DNA of 64,000 nt, taken from NCBI GenBank assembly GCA_963841205.1, contig CAWJCH010000002.1, forward strand, positions 383,322 to 447,321, read 5' to 3'. This document shows, piece after piece, positions 8,699 through 17,624 of the stretch (position 1 is the first letter of the stretch; each line of letters starts with the position of its first letter). The stretch is from CAWAWP01 sp963841205 (lineage in GTDB: Bacteria; Chloroflexota; Ktedonobacteria; Ktedonobacterales; JADMIN01). The position numbers and the translations under genes are program-made. Below the pieces are notes generated by a model. That model was not told where the DNA came from. It did not search any database and was given only the letters and a program-made list of their open reading frames with translations.

Positions 8699-8959
8699 GT
8701 GAAATTCAGCATTCGCCCCAAGGCGTTCTCCTGTCGCGAGTTGGTGGAGCTGGTGACGGCCTATCTGGATGGCGCGCTCTCGCCGCGCGACCGCGTTCGC
8801 TTCGAGGCGCACATCGCGGGCTGCGACGGCTGCACGGCGTACCTCCAGGAGATGCGTACGACCATTCGCCTGACCGGCACGCTCACCGAGGAGCAGATCG
8901 CCCCCGACGCCAAGTCGCGCCTGCTCGACACCTTTCGCGCATGGAAGGCCGACGCCTAG
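8699..8959 (+). CDS. Anti-sigma factor with zinc-finger (zf-HC2) domain
   Basis: An 86-residue protein starting with GTG. It has the zf-HC2 pattern: Cys in SCRELVELV, His in FEAHIAGC, then CDGC (spacing HxxxCxxC). This is the sigma-binding, zinc-coordinating domain of ZAS anti-sigma factors. There is no membrane segment, so it is likely a soluble anti-sigma. The gene starts 7 bases after the sigma-factor stop codon, the usual pairing. It would hold the ECF factor inactive until redox or another stress changes its zinc site. Confidence 0.85.
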   Translation: MKFSIRPKAFSCRELVELVTAYLDGALSPRDRVRFEAHIAGCDGCTAYLQEMRTTIRLTGTLTEEQIAPDAKSRLLDTFRAWKADA

Positions 8960-8997
8960 CTCCGGACGAGCACATTGGGGTGGCCTGAAGGCTGCGG

Positions 8998-9915
8998 CTA
9001 ATCCAGATCGGGGTCCGTTGTGTCGGGGATGGGCGCGTCCGCTGATGCGAAGAGTGGCGGCTGTTGCGCGCGGGCGGTGAGGATTTTGGCGTTCTCGCTG
9101 CTAACCACGGGCTGGCCGGTTGCAGCCTCGACCTGTTGGCGCGCGCTGCCGGCGATGGAACCCACCTCGTCCGCGTCGCGTTGCAACGGCACGAATCCCT
9201 GGCTGTCTCGCGCCTGATGCAGCGCTGACGAGGTTGCCTCCGAGAGCATGGTCAGCGCCAGTTCCAGCGTCGTCATGTTGTCGCGGAGGTTCTCGCGCTA
9301 CTTGATGCTTTTCACCGCCTTGTGGTCGTCGGTGGAGAGGTCGAATGTGCCCTGGTGGAGGATATCCATCAGAATCGCGAACTCGCGTCCCTCCTCGGCG
9401 CCGCGCTCGCGCCACTCGGTAGTCAGCTCGTCGCGGACGACGATGCCCTGCAAACGCTGGTCGATCCACTCGTCGGTGTAGCCGCGCTGGCGGTAGAGCG
9501 CCCGCATGCGATCGGCGGCGAGCTCGGGATGCTCGATCTCCTCCAGTCGCTCGACGCCGACGCGCGCCAGCCATTGCTTGAACGGCTCGGCCTTCGGCGA
9601 TGGGATGCTCTGGATGAGGCGCAGGATGGTCTCGGCGTCGGCTGCGTCGGTGAGGCGTTGTTTGCCGTCAGCGGAGAGCATTTTCAACTGTCGGATTTTT
9701 TCCGACAGTTCACCGAAGCCTTCATCCTGCACATTTCGCTTCACGTCGAACCAGTATTGGCGTGGTTTGGGAGCGTCTGTCAGCAATCCCACCACGTCGA
9801 TGATGCTGAAGTACCAGCGATCCTCGTGAAATACGCGGCGAATGCGCGCCTCGGCTTGTTCGTCGAGCAAGTCTAGCGCAGCCTCTTCATGCCTCTGATC
9901 GTCGTTGGAGGGCAC
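8998..9915 (-). pseudogene. BRO N-terminal (antirepressor-like) protein split by an in-frame TAG
   Basis: Two frames in the same phase, 9915-9298 and 9297-8998, are separated only by one TAG at 9300-9298. The first half carries a Bro-N-like domain (WYFSIIDVVGLLTD, YWFDVKRN) and the family's central motifs (SPKAEPFKQWLARVG, YTDEWIDQR). The second half continues the family's C-terminal region (RENLRDNMTTLELALTML, then GSIAGSARQQVE). Joined, they give about 305 residues, the length I expect for this family. The start is GTG with AAAGGA upstream. Either a nonsense mutation has inactivated the gene or the stop is read through. The role of this family is unclear; Bro-N occurs in phage antirepressors. 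Confidence 0.75.
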
Positions 9916-10060
9916 TGGTACAGGTCCTTTCGCGTCTCTGGCGGTGAACTCGGCGCGTCGTCAGGATACGCCGAGCGGCCACCGTATTCCATTTTCCAGG
10001 AGGATCATTACGGGAGTGATTCGAGAAAGCGGAAACCGCTGATCGAGCAACGCTGTGGTG

Positions 10061-10066
10061 TACACT
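10061..10066 (+). promoter_or_regulatory. Candidate -10 box (TACACT) for the PfkB kinase gene
   Basis: TACACT lies 10 bases before the ATG at 10077. With a usual start of transcription the mRNA would have almost no leader, and no ribosome-binding site is present. No good -35 box was found. Confidence 0.35.
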
Positions 10067-10076
10067 GGCGTTCACC

Positions 10077-10976
10077 ATGAGTACTCCTGCTGACATCTGT
10101 GACTTCGTTGTCGTCGGCCATGTGGCGCAAGACGTGCAACTTGACGGCAGCTATCGCCTCGGCGGGACGGTGACGTATGCAGCACTGCTGGCCGCGCGGC
10201 TGGGGCTGCGCGTGGGGATCGTCACGAGTGGGACGACGCGCGAGCACATGTCGCTCGCGTTGACGATCCCCGAGGCGCAGGTGCAGATCGTGTGTACGCG
10301 GGCGCGGACGGCGACGATCTTCGAGAATATCTATGACGGCGACCGGCGCACGCAGTACCTCCGCGCGCGAGCCCGGACGCTGCGCGACGTCGACGTGCCC
10401 GAACCATGGCGGGCAGCGCCAATCGCGCTGCTGGGCCCCATCGCGGCGGAGGTCGATCCGTCGGTGGCGGCGTGTTTCGATGCGGGTGAGCCGGGGGTGA
10501 TCCGCGCGGCGACGCCGCAGGGGTGGCTTCGCGCGTGGGACGCGGCGGGCCGCGTGTCGCCGATCGCGTGGGCGGAGGCGGAGGCGTTTTTGCCTCATCT
10601 CACTGCGCTGGTGTGCAGCGTGGAGGACGTGGCGAGCGCCGCGTCGTCCGATGGGGCCGATAGGGTGGAGGAGTTGCTGGCCTCGTGGGCGGCGCGGGTG
10701 CGCTACCTCGTCGTGACCGACGGGCCGCGCGGCGCGCGTCTCTGGGTAGAGGGCGGCGAGCCGAAGCACGTTCCTGCGTATGTCGTGCCGGACGTGGACC
10801 CGACCGGCGCGGGGGATGTGTTCACGGCGGCGTTTCTGATCGCGCTGTGGCGCGGGGAGCTGGCGCTCGACGCGGTTCGTTACGCGCATGCCGCCGCCTC
10901 ATTCATCGTGGCGTCGCCTGGGGCGACCGGGATGCCGACCGAGGAGCAGATTCGCGCGAGGATGCGGGAGGGGTGA
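10077..10976 (+). CDS. PfkB-family carbohydrate kinase
   Basis: A 299-residue kinase of the ribokinase/PfkB family. The C-terminal signature DPTGAGDVFTAAF (near residues 240-252) holds the anion-hole glycines and the catalytic aspartate. The N-terminal GH..D..G motif (VVVGHVAQDVQLDG) and the GG before TVTYAALLAARLG mark the substrate lid. It would phosphorylate a sugar or nucleoside with ATP; the substrate is not clear. No Shine-Dalgarno sequence precedes the ATG. It appears monocistronic, ending in a terminator hairpin shared with the convergent GH5 gene. Confidence 0.88.
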   Translation: MSTPADICDFVVVGHVAQDVQLDGSYRLGGTVTYAALLAARLGLRVGIVTSGTTREHMSLALTIPEAQVQIVCTRARTATIFENIYDGDRRTQYLRARARTLRDVDVPEPWRAAPIALLGPIAAEVDPSVAACFDAGEPGVIRAATPQGWLRAWDAAGRVSPIAWAEAEAFLPHLTALVCSVEDVASAASSDGADRVEELLASWAARVRYLVVTDGPRGARLWVEGGEPKHVPAYVVPDVDPTGAGDVFTAAFLIALWRGELALDAVRYAHAAASFIVASPGATGMPTEEQIRARMREG

Positions 10977-11134
10977 AGGAGTGAGCGTGTCGACGTCGCC
11001 GTCGAGCGAGTCTCTCTACCCCGGCGACCGCGGCACGGAGGGATGCGTACTACCATGCTGCTCTGGGTTGTTGGGTTTGCAAGGATGCCTGGCGCGGCGA
11101 GGGCTTACGTCTCGCTGGGCGACGGTAAGGAGGC

Positions 11135-11170
11135 ACGGGGGGCCATCGACATCATCGCGATGGCCCCCGT
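11135..11170. terminator. Hairpin between convergent genes
   Basis: A 13-base-pair stem (ACGGGGGCCATCG-type) with a short loop lies between the PfkB gene and the convergent GH5 gene. There is no long T-run, so it may act on both strands as a weak intrinsic terminator. Confidence 0.55.
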
Positions 11171-11201
11171 CACGTCCCGCGCGTTGCGACGCCGGACGCG
11201 C

Positions 11202-13277
11202 TCAGGCGACGGTGAAGGCGGCCGCTACGTCGTCCCAGCCGTACAGGGTGCTCCACCCCGTCGAGTCGGGGCTGAACACGCCGGCCGCCAGTGTGTAGCG
11301 ACCCGGCGCGAGCGTAGCAGGCACCGCCCAACTGACGCTGAACGCCCGTGGCCCCCTGCTGAGGCTGCGGTCATCGAGCCAGGTCTGGTAGGCGAGGCTG
11401 CCGTCGGCGGCGTAGACCGCGAAGTCGACCAGGCCGGTGAACGAGCAGCTCGCACTCAGGACCACGCGCAGGCGCGCCGTGGAACCCGGGACCACGGGAT
11501 TGGGCGAGACGACGCCGGCGCCGAAGCGAATGGTGGCCGTCGTCAGGCAGGCGGCAGGCGAAGACGTCACTTGGAAGATCGCCGCCTGGTGCTTCCACGC
11601 CCAGAGCTGCGACCAGTCGATGGTGAAGACGCCCACGGACATGTAGTAGCCGCCCGCGGCCTCATCCGCCGGCACCTTCCACGCCGCCTTGAAGGTCTGC
11701 GGCCCCCCAGAGAGCGTCTGGTTGGGCAGCCACCGTTGCCCGACCTTCGTCCCCGAGGCGGTGAAGATCTCGAAATCGACCAGGCCGCGGGTGGCACAGC
11801 TCGCCGTGAACGTGCTGGCGAAGTCGATGCTGCCGCCTTGTGCCACGCTCGTCGCGGAGGAGGTCTGCGGGCCGAAGGTGATCGTCGGCGTGGTGCAGGC
11901 GTTGCCCGGTGGGGTCGGCGAAGAGGTCGGCGAAGGCGTCGGAGTGTTCGTGGGCGTGTCGGTCGGCGACGGGGTGTTCGTCGGCGACGGGGTATTCGTC
12001 GGCGACGGGGTATTCGTCGGCGACGGGGTATTCGTCGGCGAAGGAGTGTCGGTGGGCGCGGGCGTATTCGTCGGCGCCGGCGTGTTGGTTGGTGCTGGCG
12101 TATTCGTCGGCGTCTTGGTGGCTGTCGCACTGGAGGTCGGCGTCGGGGTGGCCGCGCTACCGAACGAGAGCAGGTGGGTCTTGACGTACGTCCCGTAGAC
12201 GCCGTACGGCGTCCCGCTGTAGCTCGTGATGAGCGACAGGTTGCAATTCCCCCAGGTGTCCCAGGTCCAGGCTTGATAGCCCACACCATGCGCGTCTGCC
12301 CAGTTCATGAACGTCGAGGTGTTGGACGACGAGCCGTTGCAATCGCTGCCGTCATAGGTCTCGCCCAACTCGCCGAAGAGCAGCGGCGTCGTCGCGAGGA
12401 TCGGGGCCATCTGGCTGTTGAAACAAGCGGTGGTGTCGCAGGTGTTGTTGCCGTAGACGTGCGCCTCGGCGATCAACTGGTGACTTGGATCAGACGGCTC
12501 ATACGTCAGCCACTGGCTGCAGTTGTTGGAGTAGTCGATGCACTGGTCGGCGATGACGTTGGTCGCCCCCGTCGCGCGGATGGCATTGACGAGCGACTGC
12601 GACCCCGCCGCCGTGAACGAGACCTGCCCGGAGCAGGCGCTTCCGCCGTCGCGCCAGCACTGCGCGGTGACGCCGTGCGGCTCGTTCATCAGGCCGAAGA
12701 AGCTGTCGCCGTCTGCCTTGAAGGCGTTCGCGACGCTGGTCCAGAAGGCTGGGGCGTGCGCCGCGTCGGTAATCTGCGGGCTGTCTGTTCCCGACCACAT
12801 GTCGGTCAGTTCGGCGTAGATGCCGTTGGCGTGGAGGAGCGTAACGTAGTTCTTGATGGCGGTCTGATAGTTCACGCCGCCGTAGGCGCTTGGCACGTCG
12901 GACAGGCCGAGCCAACAGTCTTCATTCAAGGGCACGCGCACGCTGGTCACGCCCCATGCGGCCATCGCTTGCACGCTGGCGGCGTCGCTCGGCCCGTCGA
13001 AGAAGCCCCACCCCTGGATGCAGGAGTATTCACTGCCCGATCGATTGACGCCATGCAGGACCACGGGTGAGCCGTTGCCATCAACGAGCTGATTGCCGGT
13101 GACGCGCAGGCCGGAGAGCGGGTTGCCCGCCGCCGCCTGCGCGGGGGTGGGAGCGGATCGGAGCACGAATATCCCCGCGCCGACAGCGAGCGCGATGACC
13201 GGCAGGCTGATCAGGCTGAGCGAGCGTGGTGCGCGCGGTCGGATCCTGGGCGTCGGCGTTGTCGTCCGTGATGGCAT
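11202..13277 (-). CDS. Secreted GH5-type glycoside hydrolase with PT-linker and two C-terminal beta domains
   Basis: A 691-residue secreted enzyme. GGAGG about 8 bases upstream supports the ATG at 13277. A signal/anchor segment (about 18-45) precedes a GH5/cellulase-like domain (about 50-370) with the acid/base glutamate in GLMNEPHG (near 195) and the nucleophile glutamate in LLFGELGE (near 300). A linker at about 372-457 consists of Thr-Asn-Thr-Pro-Ser/Ala-Pro repeats. The C-terminal 230 residues are two copies of a beta domain, each with a GLVDF motif and a W/D-rich end; they may bind carbohydrate. Probably cleaves a beta-glucan or mannan outside the cell. A shorter paralogue lies at 16285. 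Confidence 0.88.
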   Translation of the reverse strand: MPSRTTTPTPRIRPRAPRSLSLISLPVIALAVGAGIFVLRSAPTPAQAAAGNPLSGLRVTGNQLVDGNGSPVVLHGVNRSGSEYSCIQGWGFFDGPSDAASVQAMAAWGVTSVRVPLNEDCWLGLSDVPSAYGGVNYQTAIKNYVTLLHANGIYAELTDMWSGTDSPQITDAAHAPAFWTSVANAFKADGDSFFGLMNEPHGVTAQCWRDGGSACSGQVSFTAAGSQSLVNAIRATGATNVIADQCIDYSNNCSQWLTYEPSDPSHQLIAEAHVYGNNTCDTTACFNSQMAPILATTPLLFGELGETYDGSDCNGSSSNTSTFMNWADAHGVGYQAWTWDTWGNCNLSLITSYSGTPYGVYGTYVKTHLLSFGSAATPTPTSSATATKTPTNTPAPTNTPAPTNTPAPTDTPSPTNTPSPTNTPSPTNTPSPTNTPSPTDTPTNTPTPSPTSSPTPPGNACTTPTITFGPQTSSATSVAQGGSIDFASTFTASCATRGLVDFEIFTASGTKVGQRWLPNQTLSGGPQTFKAAWKVPADEAAGGYYMSVGVFTIDWSQLWAWKHQAAIFQVTSSPAACLTTATIRFGAGVVSPNPVVPGSTARLRVVLSASCSFTGLVDFAVYAADGSLAYQTWLDDRSLSRGPRAFSVSWAVPATLAPGRYTLAAGVFSPDSTGWSTLYGWDDVAAAFTVA
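11925..12110 (-). repeat. 18-bp tandem repeats coding the PT linker
   Basis: Near-perfect 18-base units (TTCGTCGGCGACGGGGTA on the plus strand), several of them identical, encode SPTNTP repeats. The GH18 gene carries the same unit type at 15018-15115. Confidence 0.8.
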
Positions 13278-14089
13278 GTCACGACCTCCGTGCGGCTGGT
13301 GGTTGTCGCCCTCTGGGCAAACCTTGGTGGATCCCTGGGCAGCTTCCAGGTGCGGGGATAGTGTGCCTAGGGCGTTGGCCGGCGTCAAACCGCCCGCCTC
13401 TGGTCGAGGGGCATGCGAACGCCCATGAATTGGGGATCGGCGCGCTCGCTGGCTATTGGTGAATCAGGCCGCGCCTGCTCGCCGTCGTGCCGAGTCAGGG
13501 CCGGAGTCGGAGCCGCCATGCGGCGAAATTACGGGTGCGGCGGCCGCCCGTAGCCAAATGGTCCTGATCGAGTTAGCCGAGAGCGTGTCGCTCGATATGC
13601 GCCGCTCGTGGCGGACGAGTCGGCGCCGCAAGCGGCGGGAGCACCCGCCACGGATGAGCGACGCGGGCAGGTGCTCGGCGTTTCGCGGCATGGTATGGTC
13701 CCTTGCGTCGCCGAGTGGATTCACTGCGCACGAACGTACTCAGCGCGAGCGTCCGTTGGAACACCTCGGGAGGCGGGGAAACATGGGCGCTGGGGCGGAT
13801 CGCGGGGCCGGCTCGGCGAGAAAAGCGTCCGGCGTGGCGTGCATCTTGCGCACAGGACCCGCCTCGGATTCGAGCAGGCGCTGTATCGCGGGGCATTCGG
13901 CGCTTGCTCGATAGTGGATGGCGCGCTCATCGCCGAGCGTCAACCGGGGGCTTTGGGCGAGGCGCTGAATGCGTGGTGCGGCGGAGAGGTAGATTCGACT
14001 GGCGAGCGACACCGGCGGCAACATGTGCCGCTGGTCATGCGCCCCTCGGACGGATGCCCGTCTCCACCGCGAAGCATAGGAGGTGCTCT
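13278..14089. other. Divergent intergenic region between two glycosidase genes
   Basis: About 810 bases. Frames on both strands are open by composition but lack ribosome-binding sites and recognisable domains. Presumably carries the promoters of the GH5 and GH18 genes. Confidence 0.45.
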
Positions 14090-15787
14090 TTGGCACGACG
14101 TACATCACGACGTGTGCAGCCACTCGTGTGGCTAGCTATCCTTGTTGCCGCGGCGAGCGGTCTGCTCGTCGCACGCGCCGGCATGTTTCCCACCGCCGCT
14201 GCGGCGTCTAGCTCGTTCGTGAGTGTTGGATTTGACATCGGATGGGATCACGCTGCTACTCCGCCTTGGGCGGATATGACCCAAGACGATCTCTTCGCGC
14301 TCCAAACGACGGCGGGGAGCGGCCTCGATACGGGCTTCCTGTCCACGGTCAACGTCCCGACGTGGGTGGCGAACGCCCATTCGCACCACGTCCTGGCGTT
14401 GATTACCATTGGCGGCATCGACGACCAACACTGGGAAGTCGCCTGTAACGACACGTACCGCTCCGCCTTCGTTTCCAATCTCGTCTCGTACATGCAGTCC
14501 AAGGGTTTCGACGGGATTGACCTGGACATCGAGGACGATGCGTGGTCCGCCCAGGGTCCGCCGTCCCCGGCGATGACGACGTGTATTGACGCCATCTCCA
14601 CGGCGGCTCGTGCAGTTAAGACTACGGCGGGTACGACACCTATCATCACGGAGGACGTAACGACGCCGTGGATGGGGCCGTGGGTCTCGCCCTCGAATGC
14701 CTATGTCGACCAGTTCAACCTGATGACGTATGGCGACACCTGCACCCCTAATTGCTCCAACTTCGCGTCGGACATTCAAGCGACCGTCAATCAGGGCGTG
14801 CCGAAGGCGAAGATGGTCCTGGGCATAGACGACATCGACGGCTATCCGCCAGCGGGAGACTGCGGTAAGATAGCGAGCTATGCGCAGCAGCAAGGCCTGC
14901 AAGGTGTCATGACCTGGGACGAGAACTCCGACGCCTCTCACAGCTATGCTTGCTTCAACCAGTTCGCTCCGTACATCAACTCCAATGGGGCACCGATTCC
15001 GACGGCGACAACAGGTCCGACGAACACGCCCGCGCCGACGAACACGCCGGCGCCGACGAACACGCCTTCGCCGACGAACACCCCTTCGCCGACGAACACC
15101 CCTCGCCGACAACACCCCGCCACCAACACTCCCTCGCCAACTCCGGCACCTCCGGGCAATCCGTCCTCTGCGCCTGGGTCGGTCGTATTCGCCGATGCAT
15201 TCGAGTCGGGGACGACCGCCGCATGGACGCACAAGACGGACACGAGCCCGGATGTGGTCGGGGCGAGCACGCGGTGGGCGGCGTCCGGCGCATATGGCCT
15301 GCAGGTCACGCATTACGCCGGCGGGAACGATGCCTATGTCGACAAGGTGCTGGGCGCGGCGCTGACCCGCGCGGATCTGCAGTTTGACCTGTACGTGGCG
15401 AAGCCGACCGGCGCCGGTGAGATGAACTTCGCGGTGCTCGACTCTGGCGGCTACTTCTTGGGGCAGCTCGATCTGGTGGTGAACGCCGCCACCGGCTACG
15501 AGGAGCTCGATTTCTACGACGGCGCCTATCACTGGCACGCCGCCGCCGCCACTCTCTCCTATGGCGCATGGCATCATGTGGAGCTGCAGCTGGTGGTGAG
15601 CGCGAAGGCGACCGGCAAGTTTGCGCTGCTGCTCGACGGCAAGACGGTTGCGAGCGGGGCCAACCTCAAGACGACGAAGGTGCGCAACGCTGCGTTCGAC
15701 GAGCTGCAGCTCGGCTCGATCGGCTCGGACGCCTCCGTCGGCTCGACGGTATGTTTCGATAACGTATTGGTCTCGGCCTTGCCATAG
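14090..15787 (+). CDS. Secreted GH18 (chitinase-like) glycosidase with C-terminal beta-sandwich
   Basis: A 565-residue protein starting at a TTG codon, chosen because a perfect AGGAGG lies 6 bases upstream; the longer upstream frame is unsupported. A signal/anchor segment (about 10-32) is followed by a GH18 barrel (40-300) with the DxxDxDxE signature in GFDGIDLDIEDD (Glu near 148). Other barrel motifs (FNLMTYGD, GVMTWDEN) are present. A 55-residue Thr/Asn/Pro linker contains an odd RRQHPA stretch. The last 205 residues form a LamG-like beta-sandwich beginning FADAFESG. Likely hydrolyses chitin, peptidoglycan or an amino-sugar exopolysaccharide outside the cell. The Pro linker matches that of the nearby GH5 gene. 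Confidence 0.88.
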   Translation: MARRTSRRVQPLVWLAILVAAASGLLVARAGMFPTAAAASSSFVSVGFDIGWDHAATPPWADMTQDDLFALQTTAGSGLDTGFLSTVNVPTWVANAHSHHVLALITIGGIDDQHWEVACNDTYRSAFVSNLVSYMQSKGFDGIDLDIEDDAWSAQGPPSPAMTTCIDAISTAARAVKTTAGTTPIITEDVTTPWMGPWVSPSNAYVDQFNLMTYGDTCTPNCSNFASDIQATVNQGVPKAKMVLGIDDIDGYPPAGDCGKIASYAQQQGLQGVMTWDENSDASHSYACFNQFAPYINSNGAPIPTATTGPTNTPAPTNTPAPTNTPSPTNTPSPTNTPRRQHPATNTPSPTPAPPGNPSSAPGSVVFADAFESGTTAAWTHKTDTSPDVVGASTRWAASGAYGLQVTHYAGGNDAYVDKVLGAALTRADLQFDLYVAKPTGAGEMNFAVLDSGGYFLGQLDLVVNAATGYEELDFYDGAYHWHAAAATLSYGAWHHVELQLVVSAKATGKFALLLDGKTVASGANLKTTKVRNAAFDELQLGSIGSDASVGSTVCFDNVLVSALP

Positions 15788-15937
15788 GAGCACCGCGTCA
15801 CGGCAAACGGCGCGACCGGGGATGCAGACTTGGGGTGGCATAGCCTCAGGTGCTCGCGTCCTCGGTCGTTCGTGCGCTATGGGGACTGCGATGGGTACGC
15901 GACGGCTGCCTCCTCCCGAGGACTACCCCATCCGGGC

Positions 15938-16111
15938 ATGCGCATGCTCTTCGAGGAGCACGTCTGGACCTGTGAGCAGTGCGGCAAGAAGGTCGTCTTC
16001 CCCGACACGGTGATCATGCGCGATCTGGGGCGCCCGGTAGCGATGACGTTCGGGCACGCCTGGGCCGAGCGCCAGCAGCGGCTCTTCTGGACGGATGACC
16101 CCGCCGAGTGA
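15938..16111 (+). CDS. Small hypothetical protein with CxxC
   Basis: A 57-residue frame beginning MRMLFEEHVWTCEQCGKKVVFPD. One CxxC pair suggests half of a zinc ribbon. The Cys-rich N-terminus is followed by a helical, Trp-containing end (HAWAERQQRLFW). No strong ribosome-binding site is visible, and the frame is open upstream to 15830, so the start is uncertain. The family is not recognised. Confidence 0.4.
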   Translation: MRMLFEEHVWTCEQCGKKVVFPDTVIMRDLGRPVAMTFGHAWAERQQRLFWTDDPAE

Positions 16112-16195
16112 CCAGCTCGTGCTCGACGGGGATCGCTGTGCCGGCGTGCGACGTCCGCTCGATGCGCCTGCCCCCTGCTCGGAATGGGTGCTCGA

Positions 16196-16224
16196 TTGCC
16201 CTCACGCGCCCCGGCTGGTACAAT
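16196..16224 (+). promoter_or_regulatory. Predicted promoter of the second GH5 gene
   Basis: TTGCCC (16196-16201), a 17-base spacer and TACAAT (16219-16224). The ATG of the lipoprotein glycosidase lies about 60 bases downstream. Confidence 0.55.
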
Positions 16225-16284
16225 GGACGCTGCGCGAATCGGCCCGCGCGCGGCGTCGGGCAGTTCCTATTCCGAGAACACACT

Positions 16285-17457
16285 ATGAGAAGCGTGCCGC
16301 GACGGGCCACGTCGCACGGCCGAGGTTTCCCCAGGTTGCGAGCGTTCCCGCACATCCTTGGCGCCGTCATGCTGGTCTCGCTCGCCGCGTGCGGCGGGTC
16401 GAGCGGCGCCGCGAGCCCGTCGTCCACGACGAAAGTCACCGCGACCACCGGCACGACGGGCACCGCGACGCCGGCTCCGAAGGGCCTAGCCGTCAAGGGA
16501 ACGCAACTGCTCTATAATGGGAGCCCGCTGACCCTGATCGGCGCGGATCGCTCGTCGCTGGAATACTCGTGCACGGGAGACGGACATTTCGGCCTCGCCG
16601 ACTTTCAAGCGATGGCCGGCTGGGGCATGAACGCCGTGCGCATCACGCTCTCGTCCGAGTTCTGGGCCAACGCGGACGGCGCCTGCCCGAATTATCACCA
16701 AACGGTTAGCCAGGCGGTCGCTTTCGCGCGGTCCGCCGGCCTCTACGTCATCCTCGATCTGCAGTGGAGCGCGCCGCTGAATCTCGCGGGGGACGCGACG
16801 CGCGGCGGCGAGCAGTGCCCGATGCCCGATACGGGTAAGGATGTCGCGTTCTGGCACGATCTGGCGACGACCTATCGTACCGATACCGGCGTCCTCTTCG
16901 ATCTCTACGGAGAGCCTTTTGGCATCTCGTGGACGATGTGGAGAGACGGCGGCACGATCTCGTCCGGTTGTTACATCATCCAGGGATCGTCGCACCCACT
17001 CGAAGCGGGCACGTATCAGGCGATCGGCATGCAGGCGCTCGTCAACGACGTGCGCGCCATCGCGCCGACGAACGTCATCATCCTCGGCGGCCTGAATTGG
17101 GGCTACGATCTCTCCGGCGTAAGCAAGGGCTTCGCGCTCAAGGGCACGAACCTGATGTACGATACGCACCCCTTCGACTACAGCGGCAAACAGCCATCCG
17201 ATTGGCCGGCGTCATTCGGCGCAACCGCGGAGAAGTACGCCGTGATCGTCGATGAATTCGGCTCGTACTCCTGCGGCACGGACTACACCACGCAGGCCAT
17301 TCGCTACTTCAATCAGCACCACATCTCCTGGCTGGCCTGGGCGTGGAACCCCGGCGGCTGCGGCGGCCCCAGCCTGCTGGCGGCGTGGCCCGATACCCCC
17401 AGCGCGCCGTACGGGGCGACGATCCGCCAGATGATGCTGAGCGCCTCCAAGCAGTAA
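16285..17457 (+). CDS. Lipoprotein GH5-like glycosidase
   Basis: A 390-residue lipoprotein. The signal peptide ends in the lipobox SLAACGG, followed by a Ser/Thr tether and a GH5-like barrel (about 70-385). It is clearly related to the GH5 domain at 11202: both share SLEYSC/SEYSC, QAMAGWG/QAMAAWG and MWRDGG/CWRDGG motifs. The second catalytic glutamate is in VIVDEFGSY (near 322). The acid/base motif reads LYGEPFG (near 210), so the Asn that normally precedes the glutamate in GH5 is Gly here. It has no linker or accessory domain. The ATG at 16285 fits the lipoprotein signal; its ribosome-binding site is weak. Confidence 0.82.
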   Translation: MRSVPRRATSHGRGFPRLRAFPHILGAVMLVSLAACGGSSGAASPSSTTKVTATTGTTGTATPAPKGLAVKGTQLLYNGSPLTLIGADRSSLEYSCTGDGHFGLADFQAMAGWGMNAVRITLSSEFWANADGACPNYHQTVSQAVAFARSAGLYVILDLQWSAPLNLAGDATRGGEQCPMPDTGKDVAFWHDLATTYRTDTGVLFDLYGEPFGISWTMWRDGGTISSGCYIIQGSSHPLEAGTYQAIGMQALVNDVRAIAPTNVIILGGLNWGYDLSGVSKGFALKGTNLMYDTHPFDYSGKQPSDWPASFGATAEKYAVIVDEFGSYSCGTDYTTQAIRYFNQHHISWLAWAWNPGGCGGPSLLAAWPDTPSAPYGATIRQMMLSASKQ

Positions 17458-17624
17458 CGCGGTGCGGGGAAACCGAGAGCCGCCTGCCCAGGCCGTAGCG
17501 GCGCCAATCCCTCGACCCAGTATGACGGCCCACGTCCTTCGGGACCGTCGCTAGTGCGTGGGCACGACGCGCACCTATTCGCGCGGCCCCCGGCACCGCC
17601 AATCAGGCAGGATGATCGTCCCAC

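Noticed and set aside
11925..12110. CRISPR-like repeats
   Set aside because: Units are contiguous and in frame, coding a Thr/Pro linker.
11043..13070. 675-residue plus-strand frame opposite the GH5 gene
   Set aside because: Arg/Gly-rich antisense shadow of the PT-linker gene.
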